Source of the DNA: Aphanomyces cochlioides
Taxonomy: Eukaryota; Oomycota; Saprolegniomycetes; Saprolegniales; Verrucalvaceae
Direction of reading: 5' to 3'
Assembly: GCA_019828595.1 (NCBI GenBank)
Contig: JAHQRK010000004.1
Location: forward strand, 930,001 to 994,000
Length of the DNA: 64,000 nucleotides
Of this stretch, positions 1 through 12,483 are shown piece after piece (within the stretch, counting starts at the first letter, position 1; every line of letters starts with the position of its first letter). The position numbers and the translations under genes are program-made. Below the pieces are notes generated by a model that searched no databases, was not told the origin of the DNA, and saw nothing but the letters and a program-made list of their open reading frames with translations.

Positions 1-3000
1 TGGTCGAACAACGGTCGCCCTCACTTGGCAAGACATCTACCAACCTCGAAAGGGCGACATTACGTCGTTTGGCTATGAAGTTACGTGGAGTTCAGACGAT
101 GGATCAGAGCCTGTGAAACGTAACCTCTCGTCGACGATTCTACGACGCAGCGCACTACCCACAACTTCATTTGGAGATGACTTTGATGGCAAAGCAATCC
201 AAGGGACAATCGATGGTCTCTCACCGAACATGTCGTATACATTTTCCATACGACTGTTTGTTGGAGACTCAATTGGACTTCACAGCGAGCGTTCGGCCCA
301 CATTTTAACCCGCCCATGTGCTCAACCTTCGATTGTTCGAGGTCAACCCGATGTCCACCTGCTTGACGACGATCCAAACTGCGTCAGCCTTGAATGGATT
401 GCCCCCGAAGACGATGGTGGCCGTGCTGTGACTGGTTACATCGTGGGAGCACGGTATGCAACCGGGGCGTCTGCAATTCAGTGGCGTGCATTTGATGATC
501 GTTTGCACTTTGATCCAGTCATTCTGACAGAGTCTGAGGGAGTTCAACGTGGCACTGCGTGTAATCTTCGACAAGGCATTGTGTATCAGTTTCAAGTCGC
601 AGCGGTGAATGTGTTGGGTGTTGGGCCGTTCAGCATTTGGACCAACCCAGTTGAAATGCCAGTGAAGAAAGCACCAGGTTTGTGCTCTGTGGTGTGATGA
701 AACATCACTGATAATGCTATCCATGGAGTAGACGTACTTCGAGGTGTCGGTGCGCCACGTTTTCACCGCAGATTTGATCCTCGTGAATTATCGAAGAATA
801 TTTCAACTGCGCCGAAAGGGCCAGTTATGCTTCTCTCTGACAAGCAGGGGCGTTTGGAACCCTTCCAGTTCATTTCCCTTGCTAGAAAGACGGCTGAGCT
901 TCCAGTGGATCCAGATGGACGAGTCGCTGACTGGTCGGCGTGGTTTGCGAGTGTGTGGGCTGGCCATTTCAGCCCCTATAAATATAATGTTGTGGCAGGT
1001 AGACACCAACGACTTGAACTTCGAGCTTAATTTGAATGCATAGAAATGGTGCTCGCCGATCCGGTCTATGCCGATGGCCCGCTCAAGAATACAATAGACG
1101 TCCGTGATCGCATCGCCATGATCCTGCGTGGCAAACTGCCCATCTTCAACAAAGTCTTGCACGCTCAGACTGCTGGAGCGCTTGCAGTCGTGCTGATCGA
1201 CGCTCTCAATCAATGTGAGGCATTCGACCACCACTGCATCCCTGGTAGCAATGCTGCATACGGCGAAGGATTTGGCGCGCTCGACAACGCGGTTGTGTGG
1301 GAGCAGATCAACATCCCACACGTTCTGGTGCGCTACAATGATGGCCTCGTCCTCCTTGACAAGTTACATGTGACGATTGATGATATAGTTTCGTAATGAT
1401 TGAACAAAGACAGTTTCAAAGCGTTACCGAGAAACCGATCGTCGCCGCGACAAACGGATGAACTTGGACCTGCTATGGGAATACGAGAAGCGTCGCGTCG
1501 TGCATGGAGCAACGGCCAAGAAGCAGCACTCGATTCTCCTTGACGCCAAGTGCATCCCCGATGTCGCCTTGACGGATGACAAAATCTTTGAGAAGAGCGG
1601 CTTTGCTCTCGACTATGAAAGTCACATGTCCAAACGGCTCAGTCCCCCAACAGCGCCTCCTACTCCACCAACACACACAGCAACATTAAATCCGACGCCA
1701 TCCGTTCAAACGATCGTTCTTCGCACTAGTGACACAATCATGAGCTCTCCCCAACGCGCTCTACACGACTTGACCACACCCAAGAAGAAACCACTCAAAG
1801 TCCACGATCGGCTCTCCCTCAACTCGCTTCTCAAGACGACCCATCATCATTCACATCGTCATGTAACCACTGATGCGTCTCCTAACCACGTGAATGCCCC
1901 AGAAGAGCGAGCTTTGAAAGAATATGTCGGCGATTTCTTCTCCACTCGAGGAGAATATGTCGATGGCATTTTGTACATGTCCCGCATGAAGAAGAGCGCA
2001 TCGACGTCGTCTTTACCACCTACACAAGCCCTTGATGGCACGAAACTCAAAGAGACACTTGCAAGCGTCGATTCGGACGCGGATGCTGACCCAGCATCAA
2101 CTCCAGCAGCGACAACTCAAGCCCAACGGTGTGCCGCAACACTTGCTAATTGGAGTGCGAATCCAGCAAATGCAAGACTCATGGTCAACGAAGGCGTCGT
2201 CCAAGCCGCCATTCTCCTCAGTCGAAGTGATGACTTGATGACGCGAGTCCACTGCGGCACTATCTTCATGAATCTCTCAGCGGTTGCTGATCTCCGCCAT
2301 GGAATTATCCATCTTGGTGCCGTCAAGACCCTTGTGACACTCTTGAGCAGCGATGACAAGGCTCTCCAGGCAACTTGTGCCCTCGCACTGTGCAATCTCT
2401 GTTGTGTGTCCGGCGATGAAGCCACAGTTGTGGGCAACGGCGCTGTCAGTGCACTGGCAGCACTCATGTCCGACACGCCTGCTGTCGCCTCCATTTCAGA
2501 ACGAGCACTCTTTAATCTGACGTGTGTGACTGAGCCATATGCTCAAATCGACGCCGTGGTCAAGACTTTCATCTCGATAGCATCGAGCGGTCAAGCCACG
2601 ACGAGGGACCAGACGCTGCAGTTGTGTGCGACAGCATTTGCCAACCTGAGCAATCTCAAACGTCTTCGCTCGCGGCTCATGGAAGAAGGAATTGTGTCAG
2701 CACTTGCGGCACTCTTGCGTTCCCCATCGGCGCATGATCAAGTCAAGCATTTGACAGTCTACGTCCTGTGCAACCTAGCGTCGACACGATCCTGCCGCAT
2801 CGAGCTCGTGACAAAAGGCACCGTCAACCTCCTTGTTGCACTGTCATCGTCGACGCAATCAGTGCAGACTCGAGCAATCATTGGAAACATTCTCTGCCAT
2901 CTCAGCAAGGAAAGCTCGATCCGCGTCCGCCTCGTCGTTGAAGGACTTCTCTCCATCGTCACAGCAATCACAACCATCCATGGCATTGACGAAAACGACC

Positions 3001-6000
3001 AAACCAGCGACGAGCATATCTGCGTCGTCTGCGCCACTGCCATCCACCATTGCTCTTCTACTGATGAAGCGCAGCCTAAACTCGTCGAGCGTGACGCCAT
3101 TGCAGTCCTCATGGCGCTTGGCGGCGCATCGCCTCACGTCCAGCGGATTTCGACGTTGGCGCTGTGTAATTTGCTCATGGTCAAACAAGCCGCTGTTGAA
3201 ATCGTCGGCTGTGGCGCTGTGAAATCCCTCGTCACACTTGCAACGCAGACACAAGACGCCGCATCAAACAGCCAGCTTCTCTACGCAACGGCGTTGTACA
3301 ATTTGTGCCAGAATGCAATTTCACGCGATGCGATCGGTGCGGGAGGAGGTGTCGCTGCTATATCGGCGCTATGCCTTGCGAATCTGAATGCCTCGGCGAC
3401 TTCCATCTCGATCCTCACACTTGGAGCTGCGGCGCTATGCTACCTCGCTGCTGATGCAAACACTCGGCCGTACGTTGCCACTGCAACTGTCGTTGAGTGC
3501 GTCGCTGCGATTCTCCGAGCGACTGATGCCAGCGTCGCCATCTCCCATCCCATCCAACGCTTTAGTGTCGCCTGCTTGAGCATGCTGTCGCAAGACGAAC
3601 CGTGTGCCGTGTTGGTTTTGACTCGTGGTGCGATCAATGCAGTCCTATCGACGTGCGCAACAAGTCGAGACATGGAGACGAAAGCTTGTTGCTGCGATCT
3701 TCTCGCATCACTATCGTTCCATGCGGCATGTCGGCGAGATCTCATCAGTATGCCTGGGTTTATGGCCTCCTTGACAAGTTTGGCTAAACTCCGCGACTCG
3801 AATATTCAACGGCGATGCGCCACGTCAATCGGAAACCTCTCAACAGAATGCAGTGTCCACGATGTGCTCGTAACAGCCAACATTGTCACTGTCCTGGCCG
3901 TCTTGAGCAATTCTTACAGCGAAGAAAGCCAAAGCGACTGCGCAAGAGCCCTTTGCAACCTCTCTTGCTCCATGGGCCACGAAGTTGAGCTGGTCAACCA
4001 AGGCGCAGTTGGCGTGCTCTTTATGATCTGTGCTGTTCGAGCTGGCAGTACCGTGACGAAGGACATGTGTGCTCGAGCGATTGGAAATCTTCTCACGCTT
4101 GCTACCATCGTACTTTGTCGTCTGTTTTGCCTTCATTGAGCTCTCCATCGTAGGAAAAAATGCTCGACGAAGGTCTGGTGAAGCTCTTGCCTGCAATCAC
4201 AAAAGCCGACACAACGTCGCCAATACCAGCGACGATATTCGCTAAACTCCTGCGCCATGACTCGGCGCGTGCTGCGCTTTGTGCCGAACCCCCCGCACTC
4301 CGAACTCTCTTTCACTACATGCAGCATGCAGACTCAGCGTCATCAACCGATTCTCTCTTCAGCTCCATTGCGTACGATCTGGTTGTCCACGCCAACACGC
4401 GAACAAAAGCCGTTGCTGACGGACTTCTTGCCGCCTTGGCGGACTTGGCGACTCGCCAAAAGAACGACCGATTGGCAGCCGCGCTCCTACTCATTGCATC
4501 GGCAGATGACACTCGCTTGGCTTTGATTGCGAAAGGCGGCATTTCGGCAATCTTGGCAATTGCAACGACGGTGAATTCAGAGCCGCCACTTTGGATGGCA
4601 GTGGCGGCACTAGCCCACCTAAGTTGGCATGCTGATAGCCGCGCCAATTTAGACGACGTCAAGATTTCAGAAATGCTCGTCGCACTGCTCCATCGGCCAT
4701 GCAAGTCGATGCGTTTGTTGGATGCGGCTCTCTTATCCCTTGCAAATCTATCCTTTCGCCCAGATCATGCCAACGCCATGGTCATTAGTGGAATTTGCGC
4801 CGAGCTCCTCGCTGTACAACAAGAAGCTCAAGGCAACCAGGCGCTGTTGATTGGAATCATCCTGCGTCAAATTAGCCACGTCAAAGCATTTGCAGCACAA
4901 GCTTTAAATCGAGACACGCGGCCATCGATCGTAGCACTCTTTTGTGGTCTCTGCGCTGCCGCGACGGACAACCCAGCCATGACGCTCGACGGCTCAGACG
5001 TGCTATGCCACTTGGCTTTCATGGAAGGTCTCGCACCAAAGCTTATCGATGAAGTACGATTCCCCCTGCTTCGTTTCATTGTTTTGATGATATCCCTAGT
5101 TTGTCGTCACGGCGATCCACACTCTCTTGCGCAGTTCGTCGAGTGAGACGCTGCGGCGTTGTGCAGCTGCGTACGTCTTTGCCCCTTGCTCGATTCACTT
5201 CATCTGGTGTAGTCTTTGCGCTCTGTCAGCAGCCGTGGATGTCCGCAAGGCGCTCGTTGATCTTGGTGGCACAGCGCTTCTTGTCCATCTTGCACATACT
5301 CGAGGAGATGTTGAGACGCTTCATTGCTGCTCAGTCGCGCTTTGCAATCTCTCAAGCGATCCACGCAATGCTCGTCGAATGGTTGCCGACAATGCCGTCT
5401 CTGCGCTTCTCCACCTTTCAACTGTTCAAGACAACGACCTCGTTCGTATTGAGGCATTGAGTTTGCTCATATTTGCTTCTTAGACTCGTGATGCATGCTC
5501 GTTAGCGTTGGCGAATCTTTCGCATGAAGCACCGACTGTAGCGTCGGGTTCGGTCGCTGCATTGATCCACATGAGCATGGAAGGCAAACCTCCGTCTTCG
5601 ACAGTTCCCACACATCTTCCGCAACCTCCACCGATTACGACACAACATCATGAAGCTGTGGTATTTCCACCCGAGTTTTCATACCCCATGGAGGATTACA
5701 CTGCCGTGTTTGCGAAAAAATACGACGCAGACATTGGCGATCGACAACCACCGGTGCCACATTTACCGTCAATTACAGTTGATCCTGACACGATCCACGC
5801 CTCCATGGATAATCCCAGCGGAGGCAGCACCGACACTGCTGAAGAATTGCCGCCTGGAGCGCGTGTCCAGTTCTCAAAGCTTGAACCCGGCGTGGATGCT
5901 ATCATGTTGAATGACCATGCTAGGATGAGCTCATGTGTAAAATGACTAGGCTGACGCGCGTGCAATCGAGTAGTTCAATGGACGACATGGCAGATGACCA

Positions 6001-6385
6001 CGATGGACCGTCGCTGGATGATCATTCGGAACTGCAGCCTCTCATGGAAGACGACGAGTCACATGAAAGACACGCGACAAAAGGTCTCGACCACAAGCGA
6101 TCGGCCAAAGGATTTTTGAAAAAGCGCTCGAGTGCTGCGATCCAGATGCCAGCAGCAAGCTTTCGGATAAAGTCGAGCGATACCAAGACTTTGCACAAGG
6201 CACCGTCATTGCGAAAGCGGCCATCCAAAGCAATAGTTGATGCTCTTCCTCGACCAGCATCACCGACAACTCCCGTCGATCCACCGTCTCCACCGATGAC
6301 CAAAGCTCGAATACCACACCACCAGGAGAGTGCACCCGCAGAAGATTTGAGACAGCAAGCCCGCAAGTTGGGTCTGTGGAATTAA
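1..6385 (+). CDS. FN3-PA-armadillo repeat protein, 5' end outside window
   Basis: The reading frame is already open at base 2. In order it encodes a fibronectin type III region (to about 680, with strands like FQVAAVNVLGVGPF), a linker, a protease-associated (PA) domain (about 1046-1369) and then a long armadillo-repeat solenoid (about 2100-5600) with many units of the ALCNLS type, ending in a low-complexity, basic and Pro/Ser-rich tail. Frame-consistent introns: 678-731, 999-1043, 1370-1409, 4110-4153, 5054-5099, 5171-5212, 5442-5483 and 5892-5923 (32-54 nt); the last two have weaker donors. FN3 and PA domains are usually on the luminal or extracellular side, whereas armadillo repeats are usually cytosolic protein-binding scaffolds, so location is unclear. 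No membrane segment is visible in the part present. The stop lies 4 nt from the stop of the convergent channel gene. Function unknown; domain calls are firm. Confidence 0.85.
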
Positions 6386-6389
6386 TGAA

Positions 6390-8273
6390 TTAGACCGACC
6401 GCTGCATTTTGGCCAGAAGTGCGCCATGCACAGCATGCAACTTGCGTTCGAGGGCATCCAATGTCGCAGATGTATGAGCTTGAGGTACCGCAGCCATGAG
6501 GCGTGTCGAGCGAAAAGCAACGTCAGCGGTCTTGAGGTCCAAGACTGTTACTGTGGACCTAGAGAGGTGGGCCAAGTCGTAGCGGTTCTTCTTGAACTCA
6601 AGAGTGGCCCTACTCGCCAGATCAACAGAAGATGGAATGTAAATTTACCAAAACAAGCTCGTCTTGGCTTTACGCAGCGCTGAACGCGATGCCTTTTGCT
6701 TGTGGAGGAGGACGAAGTGGGCAAAATGCTAGAAGAGTCTTAGGAAAATGGCGACAGGGCATGATATACCTCCAATACATCAATAGCAGAGACTTGGTTT
6801 TTCATGTGGAGTGTGCGAGCATGGACAGTGTCGATGACGGCATTCTCGTCAAGAGTAACACGCAAGGATTCAATCAACACTGACGTGATGAGAGCGCCCA
6901 TGACAGCACCTCCAATAATGCCTCCAGCAGCAATTGCAATTTGTCCTTGCAAGGATACGGGAGGCGAGCTTCCCAACCCAGCCGATGACTGTGGATGGCA
7001 TTAGCGAGGAAGATGCATGGAGACAGCGTACCATGGTCAAAACAATGAGCCAGAGAGCTTCAAAGTTTGAATCAATGTTGAAATTGATCATATGCTCGAG
7101 AAATTCGACCACAACACTTGTCAAGAACCAAGTGGTCGCAAAGGCGAAGACAGCAAACTTGACAGGGTGCTCATGAAACATGTACTTGGCTGTAAACCCA
7201 AGCGATTGTGTTGGAACATGCCATTCGGTGCCTACACAGTGGAAATAAGAAGGCTCAGGATGATATACGCTCACCAAGCCATTCAATATCAACAGACTCA
7301 AAGCCCAAACGATGTCGGACCCAGCGGAATAGAATATAAACTCGCAAAAAGACAATCACATCTAGAGAATCCATGAGGCGAATTAGCATATGGAGTGCGA
7401 CCTAGATGACTCGAATGCCATGGAAGATCAGTGAAGCAGAAATACCCATCCAGACGATCACCAGGCGTGGGGCAACTCCATGCGAGCGTTGTTTTATTCT
7501 ATCGATACACATTACCAGCGATGAGGATAGAGTGCACGTACAAATAGAGAGCCCGACATGAAGCGACTTTCAATAAAGGTTTGACTCCACGACGGTGGCA
7601 CGTGTAGTGAAATGATGACAATTTCCGCGATCACTTTCCTGTGAAGATCTTTAGCTATGTATGATAAGCCGGACCTACCAAAGAAGACCAGCCGAGGGAT
7701 AATAAAACTTGACATGAGGAGGAAGCCGGAATGTCACGATACGAAGTTTGCACACGGTATCTGTAGCAATGGTGAAACTTGAGCACGGAAGGGCATGTTC
7801 AACCTGTTCGGTAGAGCACAAGCACCAGCAAGACAAGCGTACAGATTGAGATGATCGCGCGCAGGATATTCACGTATACTGTCGAATTTACTTCGAAATA
7901 GCTGGCGTAATGGGTCAAGTTGTTAATGCCGAACTAGAAAGTTATCAACAACAATGAGCAGCTTAAGCAAGAACGTACTTGCATTGTAAGCGCAGTAGCG
8001 ACAATGCTTACTATAGCAAAGAAACTCATCCACTGCTCAATGCGGTATCGTCGGACGCGCAACTAAGAGAAGGTACATGCGACTGTTGGCATCAACCCAA
8101 CGCACCTCACGCGCACATTTCATCTTTTCCATCTGCTTTGTCGCCGACATCCAAACTGGATCCATGGAGGAAGCTCGCGCAAGCATCTATTTCACCGTCT
8201 TGATCCCAAATCCATCGTTTCCTGAGCGTACCTGCATCTCATAGACTTCGCTCTTCTTCCTCGGACTTTCCAT
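6390..8273 (-). CDS. SK/IK-like potassium channel family protein
   Basis: Spliced from about ten short exons starting at the ATG at 8273 (first exon 14 codons, 8273-8232). The product resembles calcium-activated SK channels: a basic N-terminus, several hydrophobic segments, an S3-like EIVIISLHVPPSW, an S4-like VIVFLRVYILFRW, a pore helix ending LWLIVLTM, then after an intron SSAGLGSSPP in place of the usual SIGYGDMVP, a last membrane segment rich in Gly/Ala, and a C-terminal region that aligns with the SK calmodulin-binding segment and ends in a short helical stretch. The expected role is a plasma-membrane or organelle K+ channel gated by calmodulin; conduction is uncertain because the filter reads GLG and lacks the following Asp. 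GLG filters are known in some two-pore K+ channels. It shares a 117-bp divergent promoter with the next gene. Confidence 0.75.
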
Positions 8274-8390
8274 GTTGCACTCACGTCAAAAAGTCGAACT
8301 ATCGTCAAAACCGGATGATAACCGGATAGCATGTTTATCCGGATAAAACAAAAATGCGCCAGAATTTGATTCGGTGGTACAAGAAAGGTC
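8274..8390. promoter_or_regulatory. Divergent promoter with TTATCCGGATAA palindrome
   Basis: 117 bp between two divergent start codons. It holds a perfect 12-bp palindrome TTATCCGGATAA at 8335-8346 and two ACCGGAT half-sites at 8309-8328. The same core recurs in other promoter intervals of the window, so it is a plausible transcription-factor site (inference). Confidence 0.5.
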
Positions 8391-9650
8391 ATGTTTGGTC
8401 GAAGCATTGCGCGCTCGTGGGCGTCGGCAATCCTTGGAAGAACGCGGAGCTACGCCAAGTTAGCAACCATGAAGCCTGTAAATATCAAGCTGGTCATGTC
8501 GACTCTTCTTCTGAGCGTACATCCAGATGTCATGCAAGTCGATAAAAGAACGGCGTGTGAAGTTCCACAAGAAATCAGAGACCAAAACGAAGAATCTTTG
8601 AAGACGTTAAATGCATTCTTGGACGTCGCCGCTGCCGGATGCAATGGAGATCTGACCCAGGATGACTTGTCGTCGCGAGAATTCCTTCTTGAGTTTGCCA
8701 TTCCAACTCCACGAAAAATCCAACGCAAAATCAAGCCTTCCGACACGAAATACGTACGAGTCAACAATGAGTTCTTCACGCGAATCTCCCGCCGTGTCAA
8801 CATATCAAACGAGTTGTTGGATGCGTCCCAGAAAGCGCTCTCCCAGGCTGGAGCGACCGATCTTGCGGCAGTGTACTGGCGTAAATTTACAAATTCTGTC
8901 TTGATTGATTTGTATCATCAAGCAGATATTCCTGTCGTGTCAACGCATCCCAACGGCGAACTTATTCCTTGGGTTGGAATGCATCTGAGCTGCATGTGCT
9001 CACTCAAGTCGTAGGACGAAGCAAGGATTCAGGAGGCCGAAGCCGAGAAAATTTTCAAGTAAGTGTTTTGCTAGTCGAATTTCTAACGCCTATGTAGCTC
9101 CAACGTTCAGTTCGAAAAGAAGTTCAAGTCCATGCTTACTCACGAGCGCAATATAGTGTTCAAGCTCACGACGGGCTTTGAAGATGATGGTGTGTGTCAA
9201 TCTATACGATCAGTTCTCACCAAGACGTGACTAGTTAAAAAGCACAAAGTGTTGCTGGATCTACTTGGCCGTACTCATACAGATTCTCTGCCTACAGAGG
9301 ACGTATGTACTCAATGGTGACTTTGCTTCACACTTGCCTAGCGCTCAAATGCATTCAATTGGATTGGAGAGCAACTCTTGCGGAATTTCATGGAATTACG
9401 GCTGGCCAACCCAATATGGAATCGCGTCGTGATCATTCTTACTGACGAAGAAGAGACTCTAGACGTTCTCGAAGACGTTCGAAGCATCGCTTTTGTAGTG
9501 GGTTTTACCCACGACTTTGATCGCATTGTAGACTTTATGCATGAACATGTGACCAAACTTGAAGCCGAGCTTGATGCAACTAGCGAAGATGCAGCCAAGG
9601 GTCGGCGTAGTAGAAAAGGCATTCGGCCGTCACCAAAGCGCTTGTACTAA
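8391..9650 (+). CDS. Mitochondrial TCAIM-like protein (DUF4460/DUF4461)
   Basis: Starts at the ATG at 8391. The first 25 residues (MFGRSIARSWASAILGRTR...) are Arg/Ser/Ala-rich with no acidic residue, a typical mitochondrial presequence. Next comes a J-domain-like segment LLLSVHPDVMQ followed by NEESLKTLNAFLD, as in the DUF4460 family that includes animal TCAIM. Exons are separated by introns at 8974-9014, about 9060-9098 and two more before 9340. The C-terminal part contains IWNRVVIILTDEEETLDVLED and ends in a basic tail. Members of this family are mitochondrial and poorly understood; the animal name refers to an immune phenotype and should not be transferred. The stop is 15 nt from the convergent IFT46 stop. 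Confidence 0.7.
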
Positions 9651-9665
9651 CAAACAGTTTATCCA

Positions 9666-11313
9666 TTATTTACTCTCTGCAAGCAACGGGCTACGTGCAT
9701 CTTCCCGTGAAGCAACCATCGGTGCGTCAACTTCATAGTTCATAAAGTGCTGATTGCTGCGGAATTCCAAGTACAGCGTGAAGAGGACATGAAGCGACTC
9801 ATACACGTTCTTGTAGACAGGAATGTCAAGGATGGCGCAGATTATTCGCGTGTACTGCTCGACACTCACGTCCAAGTCTGCGTGTGGAAGTTGTGTCTTG
9901 GATAACAATTCTTCAAATTCATCTGGCCAAACCTACGCCATGCATCAAAATCATTGCACGGGACAAACAATGCAAACCAACCTGCATGAGGGTCTCAATG
10001 TCGGGCATTGTCTTTGTGTAGTGCACTTGGGGCGGTGGCTTTGTGCGGTGAAGATCTGCGATGCTTTTGATCCACCGATCGATCTCTTTTGGATTTTTCT
10101 CGGCATTCTCGATGGATCGTACGACAATGTCGCCATGTTTCTTCTTGGACGTCGCACGAAGCTGCAGATCAAGCACAGTTGCATCGCTCTGTGCAATATT
10201 TGGTTCGTCGAGCACCTTGAGCCCAAGATTGTCATGCTCATTGTCAGGTCGTGGAATCTTGAGGAAGGTGTCCATCTCCCCAATCGCTGGAATGTATTCA
10301 GGAATGAAGCATTTGAGTCGCGTCTCGAGCTCAATGTCTTGACTCTTGAAGCGGCCAATGTACTGGAAGAGCTCTCGAATGTCCTGCGTGACTTTAAGAT
10401 GCGCAAAGTCACTCTCCTTGTAGGTGCCTTGGATCACCATTGATGAAGACGACGGTGCGTTGGCGCCAGCTGACGAAGAACCCTCTTGGGCTTCGTCTTC
10501 GTCCTCCTCCTCCTCCTCTTCATCCTCATCCTCTTCGGAATCGGATCCTTCCGACGAGCTCTCATCCTTTTTCTTCTTGGACGAAGAAGCGACCGCTTTA
10601 GCATCTCCTTTTTGCGATGAAGCAGCTGGTGTAGGCTTCGACTCCTTGGACGGAGCTTTCTCGTCGGATGCCGTCGCCCCGGCTGCTGCTGCTGCTTTAT
10701 CTGTCGCTGCCTTTGGCATGGTCTGCAGCGTTTGATTCATGCTCATGCGCTTCTCTGGCTTGGGTTTTTCGGGCGACGGTGCACCGGTTGTATCCACACT
10801 AGCTTCTGAGTCGCTTAGATCGATTTCCTCATCGAACGGTTTGTTCTTGACCTCTCCCTTTTCTGACGCTGATTTCTTTGGTGCAGCTGCTGGAGCTTCC
10901 TTGTGCATCTTATCGATGGCTTTCTTTTCGTCGCCAGAAGTTGTCGTTACCTTCTTGGCATCTTTCTTGGGTTCTTCCTTGGGTATGTCCAATTCGTTGA
11001 CACTGCTTGAGAGCTCAAGCGCTTCATCAAACGGTTGATTCTTGAGCGTCTTCCCACCAGTTCCGCTGTCTTTCTTGGGTGAATTGGCATCCGCAATGCT
11101 TTCGCTATCGCTCACATCGACGGCTGCATCAAACGGTTGATTTTGAAGCGCACGTTCTTTAATGTCGTCCTTCTTGTCATGGCGCTTCTTTCGCGCTTGC
11201 TCTTCCTCCTCCTCCTCCTCTTCTTCCTCTTCCTCCTCTTCGCCGCTTCCCGATTCACTGCCGGAGACCTCTTCGCTTCCTGACAACTCTTCGTCGTCCG
11301 ACTTGCCAGCCAT
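9666..11313 (-). CDS. IFT46: Intraflagellar transport protein 46 (IFT-B)
   Basis: The C-terminal half carries the conserved IFT46 core: IGRFKSQDIELETRLKCFIP, the KIPRPDNEHDNLGLKVLDEP stretch and SDATVLDLQLR, followed after one intron (9933-9981) by the C-terminal domain that ends near 9666. IFT46 is a subunit of the IFT-B complex that moves cargo such as outer dynein arms into cilia. The N-terminal half is highly acidic (a run of about 14 Glu near residue 30) and carries repeats of the type NQPFDEALELS separated by Ser/Asp stretches; similar motifs occur at the N-terminus of other IFT46 proteins, but here they are expanded to three clear copies plus a weak fourth. Start ATG at 11313. Confidence 0.92.
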
Positions 11314-11481
11314 CGTCTTTCCAATTGAAAATGGGCGCCTCTTCGGCCAAGATCTCGAATAATAAAAGATAAAAAAGTAAAAATGAATTTGAGAAATATA
11401 AAAATACCATTATTTAATAAAATATATGACAAAAATGACACAAGTGAAACGTTGTAGTGGCGCGCCGACCTCGGTCGCGCC

Positions 11482-12013
11482 TCAGTTCATATCGGCGATG
11501 TTCTTGAGAAGCTTCAGCTCCTATGAATGTGCATGCTTAGCGCTAACCTTATAGATGAGAGTCTACCTGATCCCGGTTTTGCAAAATGGTCACCACGGAG
11601 GCTTTCATCGTGAGGTTTTCGCTCTGCAGCTTTTCAGCGCGCTGATGCGCCTTCTAGATATTCCAAAATGAGCATGACTGATCTAAGTTGGAGATCATGT
11701 ACCTGCTGAGCTTTTTCGAGCATCGTCAAGAGAGCGCTCGTTCTCTAGGCGCGGGTTTCCACTGTTAACGCGGGCAAAAGTCACTGGTATACCTGATATT
11801 CTTGCTCGAGTGATGCCAAACCACGCATGAGTTCGTCTTCGGCTTCTTTGATCAAGTCCAAGCTAACAACACTGTACACAAGCAGAAGTCATGACAAGCA
11901 ATGTAGACAGAGACGTACTGGCTGCGCAGAGATTGAATTGTCGACGTCCAAACCTACAAAAGCGCCTGTAAGCCAAGTGCGGTTCCATGACGCAACACTT
12001 GCAGTATCATCAT
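11482..12013 (-). CDS. Small coiled-coil protein of about 95 residues
   Basis: Five or six mini-exons can be joined in frame from an ATGATG at 12013 through VWTSTIQSLRS, LDLIKEAEDELMRGL, RTSALLTMLEKAQQ and KAHQRAEKLQSENL to ELKLLKNIADMN before the stop at 11482. Every intron has GT...AG ends and keeps a heptad-rich helix, which supports a real gene. The protein looks like one long coiled coil; it could be a small subunit of a kinetochore, BLOC or motor adaptor complex, but I do not recognise it. The start lies only 5 nt after the stop of the upstream zinc-finger reading frame on the same strand, so it is either a separate gene with its promoter inside its neighbour, or the 3' part of a longer spliced gene. 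Confidence 0.5.
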
Positions 12014-12018
12014 GTCTG

Positions 12019-12483
12019 CTATAAAAGCTCAAATCGGCCTGGGGCTACGTCGTCACCAAAGTTAACACCCACATGGTCATCAAATGATCGACGTACATGA
12101 ACGAGCTTTTGTTTCTTGGCCATTGCTTGGATGTGCTTTCGACTTGCTCGATGCTGCGCCATGTTGTCTTCGTTCTCTTTCTGTGATCGAAGCAATCGCT
12201 TTCCGCATTCACAGAGGAAAAACTCGGAGTCGCTGTTGGTCAATGCTTCCGCATGTCTTTTGCTGGATTTGTGCCGCGCAATGTTGTATTCGTTGGCGTT
12301 CGCGATGTGTTTGCCGCACTCACACACGTACAAGCTCTGCGTGGCAATCTTAAACTTGTCGTCTTTAGGTGCTTCATCTGCCAAGAGCTCGTACTCGCGC
12401 GCAAATCCAGCCGGGACAACTGCTCGTGGATCGGTTGTGTCCATCGTGATGGGGGGGGAAGCAAACGAAGTGTTGGGGGGCAT
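12019..12483 (-). CDS. Small protein with two CxC...H...H zinc-finger-like motifs
   Basis: 154 codons. Two similar units are seen: YVCECGKHIANANEYNIARH ending RH about five residues later, and FLCECGKRLLRSQ followed by QHRASRKH. Each has Cys-x-Cys-Gly-Lys and a His pair spaced by five residues, compatible with an atypical zinc-binding fold. The N-terminus may start at the ATG at 12483 or at an internal Met at 12444. Near the 3' end there is a perfect GTACGT donor (KLVH|V) and a TAG acceptor, so an alternative 3' end is possible. No family recognised. Confidence 0.6.
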   Translation of the reverse strand: MPPNTSFASPPITMDTTDPRAVVPAGFAREYELLADEAPKDDKFKIATQSLYVCECGKHIANANEYNIARHKSSKRHAEALTNSDSEFFLCECGKRLLRSQKENEDNMAQHRASRKHIQAMAKKQKLVHVRRSFDDHVGVNFGDDVAPGRFELL

